DNA from: Helicobacter himalayensis
GTDB lineage: Bacteria; Campylobacterota; Campylobacteria; Campylobacterales; Helicobacteraceae
Direction: 5' to 3'
Assembly: GCF_001602095.1 (NCBI RefSeq)
Contig: NZ_CP014991.1
Span: forward strand, 1,550,001 to 1,614,000
DNA length: 64,000 bases
Shown here: in pieces, positions 18,349 through 28,657 of the stretch
How the letters are laid out: each line of letters begins with the position of its first letter
How positions within the stretch are numbered: position 1 is the first letter of the stretch
The notes under the pieces: generated by a model
Told to the model about the DNA's origin: nothing
Databases searched by the model: none
Seen by the model: the letters and a program-made list of their open reading frames with translations, nothing else
Position numbers and translations under genes: made by a program

Positions 18349-19053
18349 ATGGAAGAGAGAGTTTTCACCTTTGCAGGTTTGCTGTATTCGCACACATTTG
18401 AGGAGTTTTTTTCTCATCAGGATTTCGTCATCGGGCTTTATACGCTTTTAATCACTTTGTTAATTCTGCTCTTTGCTAAACTTGCCACAAGTAAGATGCA
18501 ACTCGTACCTAGCGGGATTCAGAATGTGTATGAGACATTGCTTAGTGGCGTGATAAGTTTTTCAAAAGACATTGTGGGTGAGGAAGTCGCAAGGAAGTAT
18601 TTTCCGCTTGCTGGGACGATTGGTTTTATGGTGCTTTTTGCTAACTTGATTGGTATTATCCCCGGATTTGAAGCACCATCTTCAAGCCTTAGTTTTACGC
18701 TTGTGCTAGCGCTTGTGGTGTTTTTTTATTACCATTTTGAAGGCATTAGAGCGCAGGGCGTGTTTAGCTATTTCAAGCATTTTGCTGGTCCGGTGTGGTG
18801 GCTTACTCCGTTAATGTTGCCAGTTGAGATTATTTCGCATTTTTCGCGCATTATCTCGCTTTCATTTCGTTTGTTTGGGAATATCAAGGGCGATGATATG
18901 TTTTTGCTTATTATCCTAATGCTCGCACCTTGGGTTGTGCCAGCCGTGCCATTTGCAATTCTTACTTTTATGGCGTTTTTGCAAGCCTTTGTTTTTATGA
19001 TCCTTACTTATGTTTATTTGCATGGTGCTGTGGTGGTAGATTCTGACCACTAG
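18349..19053 (+). CDS. atpB: F0F1 ATP synthase subunit a
   Basis: This 234-residue protein is the proton-channel subunit of the ATP synthase membrane sector. The essential arginine lies in [16 protein letters not shown] (about residue 180), and the C-terminal helix with [15 protein letters not shown] is present. Five to six membrane helices are evident, starting with [16 protein letters not shown]. In Helicobacter and Campylobacter atpB is usually separate from the main atp operon, as here. An AAGGG site lies before the ATG and a CATAAT box at about 18314. The ThiE-like gene begins four bases after its stop, so the two are likely co-transcribed. Confidence 0.96.
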   Translation: MEERVFTFAGLLYSHTFEEFFSHQDFVIGLYTLLITLLILLFAKLATSKMQLVPSGIQNVYETLLSGVISFSKDIVGEEVARKYFPLAGTIGFMVLFANLIGIIPGFEAPSSSLSFTLVLALVVFFYYHFEGIRAQGVFSYFKHFAGPVWWLTPLMLPVEIISHFSRIISLSFRLFGNIKGDDMFLLIILMLAPWVVPAVPFAILTFMAFLQAFVFMILTYVYLHGAVVVDSDH

Positions 19054-19057
19054 GCAT

Positions 19058-19687
19058 TTGCAGTCTTATCTCATCACCCCAAACCCTACGCGCGCATATT
19101 TGCGCGATTTTCCACAGATTCTCTCTACTTTCAAGCCAAATCTTGCAATGTTTCGGTTAGATTCCCACAATTTAGAGAATCTAGATTCTGAAATTTTCCC
19201 TCTTGGGCTTGAATTTGCAAAGCTTTGCAAAAAAAATGGGGTTTTAAGCTTTCTTAATCTCCCAAATATCACGCAGATTTTTCAAGACACACAAACACAA
19301 GAGAAGCTTTTCGCTTACTTTGATGGCGTGCATTTAAAAGGCATACAAAGAGATTTATTGCCCATTTTGCGTGATTTGCCAAAAGATTTTAATCTAGGCT
19401 TTAGCGCACATAGCATCACAGAGTTAGAATCCGCACTCACGCTTGGAGCGCAATATTGCACACTTAGCCCCATTTTTTCCACACCAAATAAGGGCGCACC
19501 ACTAGGAATAAAAACACTTTTAAGCTTAGATTCTACGCTTTTGTCGCGTATTTTTGCACTTGGTGGGATAGACACGCCACAAAAACGCACAGAGTTAGAA
19601 TCCGCACTCAAAGCTAACTTTGATAATGTATGCAATTTGCGAGGTTTCGCCTCAATCCGCTATTTTTTAAATCTGCAAAATATCTAG
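19058..19687 (+). CDS. ThiE/TenI-like thiamine phosphate synthase family protein
   Basis: A 209-residue TIM-barrel protein of the thiamine phosphate synthase/TenI superfamily. The N-terminal strand is SYLITPN, with later blocks FDGVHLKG, LGFSAHSITELESAL, YCTLSPIFSTPNKGAPLG and FALGGI, which match the ThiE phosphate- and pyrimidine-binding loops. The usual GQDD and KGRTD residues are only partly kept, so it may be a TenI-type isomerase or a degenerate ThiE. The start is TTG at 19058, four bases after the atpB stop. The next Met is at residue 30, past the first strand, so TTG is preferred. No other thi gene is in the window. Confidence 0.75.
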   Translation: MQSYLITPNPTRAYLRDFPQILSTFKPNLAMFRLDSHNLENLDSEIFPLGLEFAKLCKKNGVLSFLNLPNITQIFQDTQTQEKLFAYFDGVHLKGIQRDLLPILRDLPKDFNLGFSAHSITELESALTLGAQYCTLSPIFSTPNKGAPLGIKTLLSLDSTLLSRIFALGGIDTPQKRTELESALKANFDNVCNLRGFASIRYFLNLQNI

Positions 19688-19715
19688 ATTCGCAAAAGCT
19701 TTCGCCCAAAAAACC

Positions 19716-20285
19716 CTAATGCCTAAGAATATCAACGCCCTTTGGCACAACAAAGACGAACACAGAATCTGCTATTTTTGGATTTACCTTGATATTTTCC
19801 AATATGATGATTGTCGTATTTTCCAAGCTATCACTATATTCTATGCGTTTTGGCAAGCCTTTAGAATCTAGATAAATATCATACGCAATGTCATCAATTT
19901 TAGCCCTCAAGTGCTTTTTACCCTCAACTTCCTCTGCCTTACTAAGAATCTCAAAAAAATCCTGCTGCGTGCTAAGATTTTGAATATGGACTTGTTGCAG
20001 TGCTGGCTCATAGACGATGAGTTCTTTATTATTGACAAAAACCTCTTTTTGCATTGGCGGCTCATAGCTCCACTTTGCCTTATTTGGCGCTTTTGCCTGC
20101 AATTTGCCACTATAATTCAAAGTCATCTCTTCTTGCGTACTTACCATCTGCACGAAATCTGCCTCCAAACTCTTAAGATTTTTTAGCTCAAATTCCGCCC
20201 CAAAGCCAAAAACCAAAAAGCCCGAAAATACAAAAATACACACCCTCATCACGCGCTTCATTGAAATATTTGTCCCAAAATTCAT
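19716..20285 (-). CDS. lolA: outer-membrane lipoprotein carrier protein LolA
   Basis: LolA carries lipoproteins across the periplasm from LolCDE to the outer membrane. The protein has a hydrophobic signal sequence (VMRVCIFVFSGFLVFGFGA) and LolA motifs: LEADFVQMVS near the mature start, SGKLQAKAPNKAKWSYEPP, and the C-terminal block LPKRIEYSDSLENTTIIILENIKVN. The start was set at ATG 20285 because GGAGAAA lies eight bases before it; a longer open frame reaches 20324 and a shorter ATG is at 20261. It is transcribed away from secA. Confidence 0.87.
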   Translation of the reverse strand: MNFGTNISMKRVMRVCIFVFSGFLVFGFGAEFELKNLKSLEADFVQMVSTQEEMTLNYSGKLQAKAPNKAKWSYEPPMQKEVFVNNKELIVYEPALQQVHIQNLSTQQDFFEILSKAEEVEGKKHLRAKIDDIAYDIYLDSKGLPKRIEYSDSLENTTIIILENIKVNPKIADSVFVFVVPKGVDILRH

Positions 20286-20397
20286 TTTACAATTTCTCCA
20301 AAGATTTTCATACCAAAATCCCAAAATCTTAAGTAAAAAATGTAAATATGTTCAAACTTAGGCGCGGTTTCAGACAAAAGGCTTTAATAAAATATGC

Positions 20398-20403
20398 TAA
20401 AAT
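20398..20403 (+). promoter_or_regulatory. extended -10 box of secA
   Basis: TAAAAT preceded by TGC (extended -10), 52 bases before the secA ATG. It lies in the divergent gap with lolA. Confidence 0.45.
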
Positions 20404-20455
20404 CACCACTCTAATTCAAGCAACGACCACCTAACTTAAAACCAGCGAGGAAACA

Positions 20456-23014
20456 ATGCTAAAAATGATACTTAATAAAATTTTAGGCTCACGAAATACC
20501 AAAATGCTTAAAATCTATCAAAAACGCGTAAATGCCATAAACGCGCTAGAATCTAGCCTACAACCTTTAAGCGATGAGGAATTACAAGCAAAATTTCAAT
20601 CACTCAAAAATGCCGTGCAAAATGAAGGAAAAAGCCTAGATTCTGTGCTAGACGAAAGCTTTGCAATCACACGCGAGGCGAGCAAAAGGGTGCTAGGAAT
20701 GAGACATTTTGATGTCCAGCTCATTGGCGGTATGGTATTACACGAAGGGAAAATTGCTGAAATGCGCACAGGTGAGGGAAAAACACTTGTGGCAACCTTA
20801 GCGGTCGCGCTCAATGCGCTAAGTGGCAAGAGCGTGCATGTGATAACGGTGAATGACTATCTAGCGAACCGCGATGGCACCGAGCTTACACCTCTTTATA
20901 ATTTTTTGGGCTTAAGCGTTGGTATTATCACTTCAGATTTGCGTGATGATGAACTCAAGCTTAGTGCATACGCAAGCAATGTCGTGTATGGCACGAATAA
21001 TGAATTTGGCTTTGACTACCTGCGCGATAATATGAAATACGACCTCGCGCAAAAGGTGCAAAAGCACCATTTTTTCGCCATTGTTGATGAGGTGGATTCT
21101 ATCCTTATTGACGAGGCGCGCACGCCTTTGATTATTTCAGCCCCTGTAAATCGCACTATGCAAAATTACCAGCTTGCAAATTCTGTGGCGCAGAAGCTCA
21201 AAGCAGAATCTGATTTTAATATTGATGAAAAAAACCGCGTGATTTTGCTTACAGAAGAAGGCATTAAAAATGCCGAGCTGCTTTTTAAGGTTGATAATCT
21301 TTACAGCATTGAAAATGCCGCGCTATCCCACCATCTAGACCAAGCACTCAAGGCAAATTACCTCTTTTTGAAAGATAAAGATTATGTGGTGCGTGAGGGT
21401 GAAGTGGTGATTGTCGATGAATTTACAGGGCGACTAAGTGAGGGCAGGCGTTTTAGCGAGGGCTTACATCAAGCTATTGAAGCCAAAGAAAATGTCGCGA
21501 TTAAAGAAGAATCCCAAACACTTGCGGATATTACTTTCCAAAATTACTTCCGCTTATATGGTAAGCTTGCCGGAATGACTGGCACAGCGCAAACTGAGGC
21601 AAGCGAATTTTTGCAAATTTATAACCTTGATGTCGTCTCAATCCCCACAAATGTCCCAATCAAGCGCAATGATTTAAACGACTTAATTTATAAAAGCGAG
21701 AGAGAAAAATTTAATGCTGTTGTGACAAAAATCATCGAGCTTTACAAAAGCACACAGCCGGTGCTTGTGGGGACTGCTAGCATTGAAAAAAGCGAAGTAT
21801 TGCACGAACTGCTAAAAAAAGCCAGAATCCCGCATAATGTGCTTAATGCAAAACAACATGCCAAAGAAGCTGAAATCATCAAAGACGCGGGCAAAAAAGG
21901 CTCGGTTACAATCGCTACAAATATGGCTGGACGCGGCGTGGATATTAAAATTGATGATGAAGTGCGCGCTCTTGGTGGGTTGTATATCATCGGCACAGAG
22001 CGCCACGAAAGCCGCCGCATTGATAATCAATTGCGCGGGCGTGCCGGTAGGCAGGGCGATCCGGGCGTTAGTCAATTTTATTTAAGCTTAGAAGATTCTT
22101 TGCTTAGAATCTTTGGGAGTGATAAGCTAAAAAATATTATGGAGCGCTTGGGGCTTAAAGATGGCGAGTACATAGAATCGAGCCTTGTAACGCACTCAGT
22201 CGAAAACGCGCAAAAAAAGGTGGAAAGTCTGCATTTTGAATCTCGCAAGCATTTGCTTGAATATGATGATGTCGCAAACGAGCAAAGAAAGGCGATTTAT
22301 CGCTTGCGCGATGATTTATTAAATGCGGAATTTGATATGAGCGAAAAAATCACGCAAAACCGCACCACCACACTTAGCCACTTGCTAGAGCGCGCGCAGA
22401 TTTTCCCAAATGAAGATAGCGCAAATTTTGATTTAAACACACTGCGAGCAATTTTAAAAGAGGAGTTAGGCATTGCCTCTGTGCAAAATTTAGAAGGTTT
22501 AGAATACGAAGAATTGCAAGAAACACTCAATGCCAAAATCACGCAGGAATATGAAGCTAAAATGGCACTTTTAAGCAAAGAGCAACGTAATGAAATCGAG
22601 CGCATCATCTATCTGCAAGTGCTTGATAACTCGTGGCGCGAGCATCTCTACACGATGGACAATCTCAAAACTGGCATTGGCTTGCGTGGCTATAACCAAA
22701 AAGATCCGCTTGTAGAATACAAAAAAGAGAGTTACAACCTCTTTTTAGAGTTTGTTGAAAATCTCAAAATTGATACCACTAAAACCCTGCAAATTGTGCG
22801 CTTGAAATCTCAAGAGGATGAGAAACAAGCCGCGCAAAAGGTGCTAGATTCTCTAGAATCTAGCGAAGAGAATTTTTCATTCAACAAAGATGAAAGCGCG
22901 ATAAACGCACCAAAAGCAAAAATCTCGCGCAATGATCCTTGTCCGTGCGGAAGTGGTAAAAAATACAAACTTTGCCACGGCAAAAGTGGTCCCAAAAAAG
23001 GATTGCTAGCTTAA
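20456..23014 (+). CDS. secA: preprotein translocase ATPase SecA
   Basis: The motor ATPase that pushes preproteins through SecYEG. Of 852 residues, Walker A appears as MRTGEGKT near residue 103 and the DEAD-type motif as [17 protein letters not shown] near 205-220. The preprotein cross-linking domain follows, then the second NBD with [12 protein letters not shown] and [11 protein letters not shown]. The C-terminus carries the zinc-binding SecB-interaction tail [14 protein letters not shown]. All catalytic motifs are intact and the length is normal for Epsilonproteobacteria. It appears monocistronic; the following 320 bases hold no clear gene. Confidence 0.98.
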   Translation: MLKMILNKILGSRNTKMLKIYQKRVNAINALESSLQPLSDEELQAKFQSLKNAVQNEGKSLDSVLDESFAITREASKRVLGMRHFDVQLIGGMVLHEGKIAEMRTGEGKTLVATLAVALNALSGKSVHVITVNDYLANRDGTELTPLYNFLGLSVGIITSDLRDDELKLSAYASNVVYGTNNEFGFDYLRDNMKYDLAQKVQKHHFFAIVDEVDSILIDEARTPLIISAPVNRTMQNYQLANSVAQKLKAESDFNIDEKNRVILLTEEGIKNAELLFKVDNLYSIENAALSHHLDQALKANYLFLKDKDYVVREGEVVIVDEFTGRLSEGRRFSEGLHQAIEAKENVAIKEESQTLADITFQNYFRLYGKLAGMTGTAQTEASEFLQIYNLDVVSIPTNVPIKRNDLNDLIYKSEREKFNAVVTKIIELYKSTQPVLVGTASIEKSEVLHELLKKARIPHNVLNAKQHAKEAEIIKDAGKKGSVTIATNMAGRGVDIKIDDEVRALGGLYIIGTERHESRRIDNQLRGRAGRQGDPGVSQFYLSLEDSLLRIFGSDKLKNIMERLGLKDGEYIESSLVTHSVENAQKKVESLHFESRKHLLEYDDVANEQRKAIYRLRDDLLNAEFDMSEKITQNRTTTLSHLLERAQIFPNEDSANFDLNTLRAILKEELGIASVQNLEGLEYEELQETLNAKITQEYEAKMALLSKEQRNEIERIIYLQVLDNSWREHLYTMDNLKTGIGLRGYNQKDPLVEYKKESYNLFLEFVENLKIDTTKTLQIVRLKSQEDEKQAAQKVLDSLESSEENFSFNKDESAINAPKAKISRNDPCPCGSGKKYKLCHGKSGPKKGLLA

Positions 23015-23335
23015 AGTATGTAGTTTGATTATGTCCTATTCAAGCGGTCAAATCACCCTACACTCCGCCTCACCATATTCCCACGCGTATATTTCACCTC
23101 GTTTGATTGGTGAGATTGTAGGATTCTTGCCTTAGCTATCGCGCACATACTCAACATTTTCTAGTTGATAAGATTGCTAAATTCTGTCGCGTTGTTGGGA
23201 GATTTAAAATCTAAAGCACAAGAGCGGAAGAAGCGGAAGCGCAATTCTAGTGATTTTTGGCTTTGATAGCTTAAATTAAGCAGAATCTAGCTAAAATCGC
23301 AACTCTTAAAAATTCTGCTTTTGGGAGCTTTATAA
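23015..23335. other. gene-poor gap between secA and the phase-variable gene
   Basis: No convincing gene was found. A short open stretch after secA (MSYSSGQITLHSASPYSHAY from about 23031) stops at about 23130 and could be the remnant of a lost gene. The last 60 bases carry the promoter and leader of the following gene, with a TAAAAT box at about 23291. Confidence 0.35.
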
Positions 23336-24939
23336 ATGGATATTATTAAAACCTTATTACCCCCCCCCCTATTAGGAATTTAGCAAATAAATTTCATCTT
23401 AAAAAGTCTTTCTCGCAATTTCTGCAGTTTCTTCACTCAAAACAATTTCTCTTGATTCTTTGTTTGATTGTTTTTATCTTTGCGCTTTTTTTGCGTTTGT
23501 ATTTTGCTTATAAAAAAGATACCTTTCATATTGACGAAAGTCTTTCGGTTGCGATTAGTGCGAATAGTGGCTATATGTGGGGCAAGCCTTTACCAAATGG
23601 AGAGTTTTTTGGTAAAGAATTGAAGGGTATAGCATATTGGCACGATAGAAGTTTTGCTGATGCGATTTCTGATATTAAGGGTTTGTGGAAAAATAATCAG
23701 TGGGACCTTGACCACCCAAATTTATATTACATACTTTATAGATTATGGCATATTGGCGTGCAAACCGGCGATTTTGAATGGATCAAGCAACGTGGAATTG
23801 GATTAAATCTAGTCTTTTTTGCTTATGGTTTTATTTTTGCCTTTTTCCTTGCCCGCAGACTTTTTGGCTTTAATTTCTTGATTCCATTATTTTTAGCTCT
23901 TGCTTTTTTTAATTCAGCAAGTGTTTCAAATACTATTTTCATTCGAGAATATGCCTTGCAAGAAGCTTTGGCTCTTTTATTTGTCCTTAATCTCTTGTTG
24001 TTTTTTCAGAATCCAAGGCGAGGTTTTTGGTTTCTAGTTTATTTTGCTTTCTGCACAGCACTTTTTCTGCTTTCTGGTTATTTTACATTGTTTTTTGTCC
24101 TGCCATGTGTCATAGTTCTGCTATGTGTACATTTTAGAAATGGCTTAAAAATTATTTTTGCAACTGCATTAAGTTTTGGATTCTGTAAAATTTTTTATCA
24201 AAGTTATTTTCTAGGTTTAGACCAAGGAGGACGCTCTAAACAAGCCTTAGACAAACTCCAGTTACAAGTATTTTTTGAAAATCTCCAAAAATCTTTTGAT
24301 GCCTTAATAGATATTCTACACACGCACCTGATAAATATTTTTATACTTGTGCTTTTAATTTTTTTATGTTCTCTTTTGCTATGCAAATACAAAACACTCA
24401 AAAAATACCTAAATCGTAACCTTGCTTTCACATTGGGTGTTTTTATTTTTAGTATTCTTTGGATTTGCGGAATTTTATATCTCGCTCCTTATAAAACCTT
24501 GCGCTATATTATGCCCATATTCCCTTTTTTGTTTTTGGGTATATGTGTTGGGATTTTACTACTTTCTTATAGAATCCCAAAAATAAGTGTATTGTTATCT
24601 TTATGCTTTGTTGGCTCACTTTTTTATCATTACAAACTTGATACGCTTAAAAAATCTCTGCCAGATTCAATTTTTAGTCAAGTAAAAACACCTGTTGTGA
24701 TTCATTTGCCAAATTGGAATTGGCAGTGGGCATACTTTTTGTATCAGCTCAATGACTTACAACTCTACACAATAGAATCTGACAAAAACAAACTTAAAAC
24801 AGCTATTGCAGACAAATCAAGATTTTATTTCATAAGTTCTAATGGACTACCTTTAGAAAATATAGAAATCATCGAGCAAAAAAGTGTTAGTAATGGAATC
24901 GATATTTTCTTGTTGCAAAACAAAAATACTACACAATAG
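23336..24939 (+). CDS. phase-variable membrane glycosyltransferase-like protein (GT-C type), frame OFF
   Basis: The body of the protein (495 residues from a TTG at 23452) is a multi-pass membrane protein with 10-12 helices. It has a GT-C-type first loop containing DTFHIDESL, typical of dolichyl-phosphate-mannose or ArnT-like transferases, and a C-terminal soluble domain. A better start exists upstream: ATG 23336 with GGGAG eight bases before it, followed by MDIIKTLLPPP and a run of ten Cs at 23360-23369. With ten Cs the frame hits TAG at 23381; with eleven (or eight) it runs straight through RNLANKFHLKKSFSQF into the body. The expressed ON form would be about 535 residues. Function is inferred from topology only. 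Confidence 0.75.
23360..23369 (+). repeat. poly-C tract of ten, contingency locus
   Basis: Ten consecutive Cs lie eight codons after the start of the membrane glycosyltransferase-like gene. One added base (or two removed) restores the frame. Such tracts change length by slipped-strand mispairing in Helicobacter and Campylobacter. Confidence 0.85.
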
Positions 24940-25000
24940 GCAAAACCTATTACTTTAGAATCCAGTGAAACTTGCAAAAAGTGTTTAAAAATGGGTATTA

Positions 25001-25023
25001 AAAACTAGCCTTAGGCTAGTTTT
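25001..25023. terminator. bidirectional terminator between the glycosyltransferase gene and rpsO
   Basis: A perfect ten-base stem AAAACTAGCC/GGCTAGTTTT with a three-base loop. It has A-runs before and T-runs after, so it works on both strands for the convergent genes. Confidence 0.85.
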
Positions 25024-25037
25024 AGGTAGGCTCGAGA

Positions 25038-25310
25038 TTATCTGTCTTTGAGTTTTAGTGCGCTGATAAGCTTTGCATAGCGCTCGTACTGCGTGCGTTT
25101 GAGATATGCAAGAAGCGATTTTCTCTGCCCTACGAGCTTAAGTAGTCCTAAGCGACTTGAATGATCCTTTGGATTTGCTTTCAAATGCTCTGTTAAATCA
25201 GCGATACGTTGCGTCAAAAGCGCCACTTGCACTTCTGATGAACCCGTATCCTTAGAATCTCTTGCAAAATTTGCAATAATCTCTTTCTTTTTCGCCATAT
25301 CTAAAGCCAT
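25038..25310 (-). CDS. rpsO: 30S ribosomal protein S15
   Basis: A 90-residue protein with the full S15 signature: [23 protein letters not shown] and the loop [24 protein letters not shown], which bind the 16S rRNA three-way junction in the small-subunit platform. The length is standard. AAGGAGGT lies before the ATG at 25310. It is monocistronic, ends at the strong hairpin at 25001-25023 and is divergent from fur. Confidence 0.98.
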   Translation of the reverse strand: MALDMAKKKEIIANFARDSKDTGSSEVQVALLTQRIADLTEHLKANPKDHSSRLGLLKLVGQRKSLLAYLKRTQYERYAKLISALKLKDR

Positions 25311-25588
25311 AATGACCTCCTTGTAATGGTATAAGATTTTTAAGTGTCATCTAGCTTAGACTTAGCTTTCAAAGCCAAACAACACAAAAAGGACGCGATT
25401 TTACACAAAAAACGCGCAAAAAGCAAGCACTTGCTTCTTTTGCCCCACAGAAATAGCCTCCAAGAACATAAAAAACTTAAATAATCGCCCAAAGCTACTT
25501 AGCCACATATATTTATCGAGCATCGATTTTATCCTGTGAGAATCCCGAAAGATTGCTATGTTATTCTTACTTTGTTTCTTTGTTAAGC

Positions 25589-25594
25589 TATAAT
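25589..25594 (+). promoter_or_regulatory. -10 box of fur with possible Fur box
   Basis: TATAAT lies 37 bases before the fur ATG. The surrounding TATAATTATGAGAATTTT is AT-rich and partly matches the 7-1-7 Fur-box pattern, which would fit known fur autoregulation in Helicobacter; that part is inference. AAGGGG is the ribosome site at about 25617-25622. Confidence 0.55.
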
Positions 25595-25630
25595 TATGAG
25601 AATTTTAAAACAAGCTAAGGGGAAAATCCT

Positions 25631-26095
25631 ATGATGGTGAGCAATACGAGATTAGAAACACTTGATGCGATTTTAGAGCGGTTGCGTGGGGATATTAAAA
25701 AAAATGGTTTAAAAAATTCTAAGCAACGCGAGGAAATCATCACCGTTCTTTATAAAAGTGGCACACACTTAAGCCCAGAAGAAATCACAAACCAAATCCG
25801 CACGCACGACAAGAATGCTAGCATTTCATCAGTGTATAGAATCTTAAGCTTTTTGGAAAAAGAAGGATTTATCACAGCCCTTGAAGCCGATAAAAGTGGC
25901 AGACGCTATGAAATCGCTGCAAAAGAGCATCACGATCACATCATTTGCCTAAATTGCGGAGATATTATTGAGTTTGTCAATCCACAAATTGAAGAAATAC
26001 AAATCAAAATCTGCCAAGAAATCGGTGCAAAGCTCATCAGCCACGATATGCGCCTTTTTGTCAAATGCTCAAAATGCCAAGGACAAGGGCTATAA
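25631..26095 (+). CDS. fur: ferric uptake regulator Fur
   Basis: A 154-residue winged-helix metalloregulator that represses iron-uptake genes with Fe2+ bound; in Helicobacter it also acts in apo form. The DNA-binding part includes LSPEEITNQIRTHDKNASISSVYRILSFLEKEGFI (about residues 52-86). The metal region has EHHDHIICLNCGDIIEF with the HHDH block and a CxxC, and a second CSKC pair near the C-terminus (structural zinc). The longer N-terminus than E. coli Fur (about ten extra residues) is typical for Helicobacter. An in-frame second Met follows one codon after the start. Confidence 0.95.
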   Translation: MMVSNTRLETLDAILERLRGDIKKNGLKNSKQREEIITVLYKSGTHLSPEEITNQIRTHDKNASISSVYRILSFLEKEGFITALEADKSGRRYEIAAKEHHDHIICLNCGDIIEFVNPQIEEIQIKICQEIGAKLISHDMRLFVKCSKCQGQGL

Positions 26096-26294
26096 AATCT
26101 CTTATGATTTTTTATTGCTTGTGCGAAATTGCCCATACAAATTCACACTTACAATCTACTTTCCACAAACACCAAACTACAATCCCGCTTTTTAAAGTCA
26201 TTGCAAGCATTAGCAAAGAGATTCTAAAAAAGTCAAATAAATTTCTAGATTCTTAAAAAACACGAAGTGCTCTGATAGAATCTTGTAGCCTTAC

Positions 26295-26310
26295 CATTTT
26301 TTAAAAAATG
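26295..26310. repeat. perfect 16-base palindrome CATTTTTTAAAAAATG
   Basis: The fully self-complementary sequence lies between fur and the convergent class V aminotransferase gene. It may act as a bidirectional terminator or a protein-binding site. The rest of the 277-base gap holds nothing I can recognise. Confidence 0.5.
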
Positions 26311-26372
26311 ATGTGTGTAGTGCGCAAAAGCGGAATGCACTTCTGCGCGGATAATGTCAATCAACAAAAACA

Positions 26373-27818
26373 CTAGCCCTGCGTGCGCAGGATTTTTATA
26401 CTTGTATGCAGAGAATCTACAAGAGATTCTATATCTTCTAAAGTATGTGTGTAATGCAAACTCACACGTACCCAGCCGGGACGTTTTTGCGGATTGCGGT
26501 ATAAGTCATTTAAAAGTTTAAATTGAGAATCTGCGTCCTTTTCGCATACCAAATGCTCTAAATCCATCAAATAATGCCCATAACCTCCAGCACACGAACA
26601 GCCTGCGCGCGTTTGGATTCCAAATTTTTCACTCAAAATCCTGCTAAGACTTGTAGGCGATACACACGCGACATTAAAGCTAATAATTCCTAGATTTTCA
26701 CTCGCGTGCGCACTTTTCCAATCTCCATAAAGGCTAAGTGCAGGGATTGATTTAAGCTCGTTAAGTAAGATTTGTGTGAGTACCTTTTTGCGCCGTGCAA
26801 TGAATGCAAAGCCCACCTCATTGCGCAACTGATACGCCAAACTTGCGCGCAAAAGCCCTAAAATCGGTGGTGTGCCAGCCTCCTCTCTATGTGTTACATC
26901 ATTAATATACATATGCCCCTTATCGCTCACATACTCCACCACGCCCCCACCGCTAAAGCTAGGCTTTGCAGAATCTAAAAAACTCTTGCGCAACGCCAGC
27001 ACGCCACACGCGCCAATCCCGCCAAGCAGCTTATGAGGCGCAAGAAAAAGCGCATCAAAACATTCTTTTGGGATATTAAAATACGGCGAGCTACTCGCAG
27101 CATCAAATGCAAGTGGTGCATTTGTGGCAGATTCTCTAAAAAGCTTTGCGATTTCTTTAAATGGTGTGCAAATCCCACTCACATTTGATGCAAGGCAAAA
27201 TGCACCAATCACGCGCGCGCTAGATTCTGCATTAAGAGTTTGCAATTTTTTAGCTAAATCATCTAAGTTAAAGCGCCCATTGGAATCCAAACCTATCTTT
27301 TCAATCTCACAAAGCCCCTCACGCAGGGAAAGTTCATTCGAATGATGTTCATATGAGCTTATAAAAACTTTTGCAAGTTTTGCCTTCTCTTGCGTGCTTA
27401 AATTACGCAAAAGCCCGCTATTTTGCAGAATCTCAAGTGTTTTTGGCGGGATATAAAGCCCGAGCAATTCTTGAAACTTCCTAATCGCCCCACTCGCCCC
27501 ACTCCCGCACGCAATAAGCGCAAACTCACTATCTAAACCTAAACTCGCACTAAGCCTTGCGCGCGCCTCCTCATACAGCGCTGAAGTGAGCTTTGCGTGC
27601 GTAGCGAAAAAGGAATGCGTATTTGCATAAAAAGGTAGAATCTCATTTATACGCTTCTCAATAAGCCAAAAACCAAGCCCACTTGCCGTCCAGTCAAAAT
27701 AGTGCGCACCCTTCTCTAAAATAATATTCTCACGCAAAAGCTCTAAAACCTCGCGCTCGCTAGCATTTTCATTTATAAAAGGCGCAAAAAATTTCTCAAG
27801 AATTGGTGCAATTTGCAA
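26373..27818 (-). CDS. class V aminotransferase, cysteine desulfurase-like
   Basis: A 481-residue PLP enzyme of the SufS/NifS-like class V aminotransferase fold. The N-terminus DWTASGLGFWLIEKRINEILPFYANTHS matches the substrate-side motif, HHSNELSLRE is the conserved HH segment, and the PLP lysine lies in LFLAPHKLLGGIGACGVLALRK. FGIQTRAGCSCAGGYGHYL is the mobile Cys loop; its RAGCSCAG form indicates a catalytic Cys near residue 400. It could be a desulfurase or a related cysteine-metabolising enzyme. It is longer than SufS by about 70 residues. It follows the DsbC-like gene by 20 bases, so the two are probably co-transcribed. Confidence 0.8.
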   Translation of the reverse strand: MQIAPILEKFFAPFINENASEREVLELLRENIILEKGAHYFDWTASGLGFWLIEKRINEILPFYANTHSFFATHAKLTSALYEEARARLSASLGLDSEFALIACGSGASGAIRKFQELLGLYIPPKTLEILQNSGLLRNLSTQEKAKLAKVFISSYEHHSNELSLREGLCEIEKIGLDSNGRFNLDDLAKKLQTLNAESSARVIGAFCLASNVSGICTPFKEIAKLFRESATNAPLAFDAASSSPYFNIPKECFDALFLAPHKLLGGIGACGVLALRKSFLDSAKPSFSGGGVVEYVSDKGHMYINDVTHREEAGTPPILGLLRASLAYQLRNEVGFAFIARRKKVLTQILLNELKSIPALSLYGDWKSAHASENLGIISFNVACVSPTSLSRILSEKFGIQTRAGCSCAGGYGHYLMDLEHLVCEKDADSQFKLLNDLYRNPQKRPGWVRVSLHYTHTLEDIESLVDSLHTSIKILRTQG

Positions 27819-27838
27819 ACATTTCCCTTTTTCATAAC

Positions 27839-28594
27839 TTAATCGCGCTCGATAATGTAAGGCACACCACGCACGCCACTTGCACTAATTTCTTTAGTGT
27901 ATTGCATAACTTGATTTGTCTTAGAGCTAAAGCCGATGTTATCTCGTTCTTTGTTGTAGTATTTTTTTAGCAAAATAAGATTCTTGGCTTCATCATTGCT
28001 TTTTTCTTCCAAAATCTTTGCAGCCTTATGCACGGAACTTAAATCCAAAAATCCCACGACAATCATCTCAACATTTCCAGATTCCAAACGCTCATCAAGA
28101 TGTTCTAGCTCCGAATGGCAATAAGGACAATTTGCATCAGAGACAATATAGAAAGTTTTATGATTTTTCACATGTGGCTTTGCCTTGAAGGTGATAACAG
28201 CCTCTTTGTGTTTGGAAAAAATCTCTAAAATTTTGGATTCTATCCTTTCTCTTTTTTCTTGTTGAAATTGTGAGCGCACACTTTCTAGCTTTTGGGAAAA
28301 CTCCTTATCATCACTCCACACATCACTTGCAGGCATTATCACCGCGCCATTATTTGTCACCAGCAGCGGCATTCTCTCACCTTGCTTCTCCTCTTGCACG
28401 ATAACAAAATCTAGCCCATTGCCTAGATTTTGCACCTCTAGCACCTCAACATTTACACCACGTTCTTTGAAAATATCCTCTATTCGCTTACTTTGCGCAC
28501 TAGATTCTTGAAATTGTGATTGCAAAGCTTGGATAATGCCACTCTCTCCAAACGCCAAACTCATACAAAACGCGCATATTGTTAGAATCTTCAC
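27839..28594 (-). CDS. periplasmic thiol:disulfide interchange protein, DsbC/DsbG-like
   Basis: A 251-residue exported protein with a signal peptide (MKILTICAFCMSLAFG), an N-terminal dimerisation-like part (residues 20-110) and a thioredoxin-fold domain. The active site is Cys156-Pro-Tyr-Cys159 in VSDANCPYCHSEL, and the cis-proline loop is SGVRGVPYIIERD near the end. It resembles the dimeric DsbC/G-type oxidoreductases of Helicobacter, though those often use CSYC. It probably forms or isomerises disulfides in periplasmic proteins. It lies between a PAP2 phosphatase gene and the class V aminotransferase gene on the same strand. Confidence 0.82.
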   Translation of the reverse strand: MKILTICAFCMSLAFGESGIIQALQSQFQESSAQSKRIEDIFKERGVNVEVLEVQNLGNGLDFVIVQEEKQGERMPLLVTNNGAVIMPASDVWSDDKEFSQKLESVRSQFQQEKRERIESKILEIFSKHKEAVITFKAKPHVKNHKTFYIVSDANCPYCHSELEHLDERLESGNVEMIVVGFLDLSSVHKAAKILEEKSNDEAKNLILLKKYYNKERDNIGFSSKTNQVMQYTKEISASGVRGVPYIIERD

Positions 28595-28657
28595 TCCCCT
28601 GCTCCTTGCAAATTTGGGCTTAATTATATACTAGAATAAAAAAGTTTCTGGAACTTG

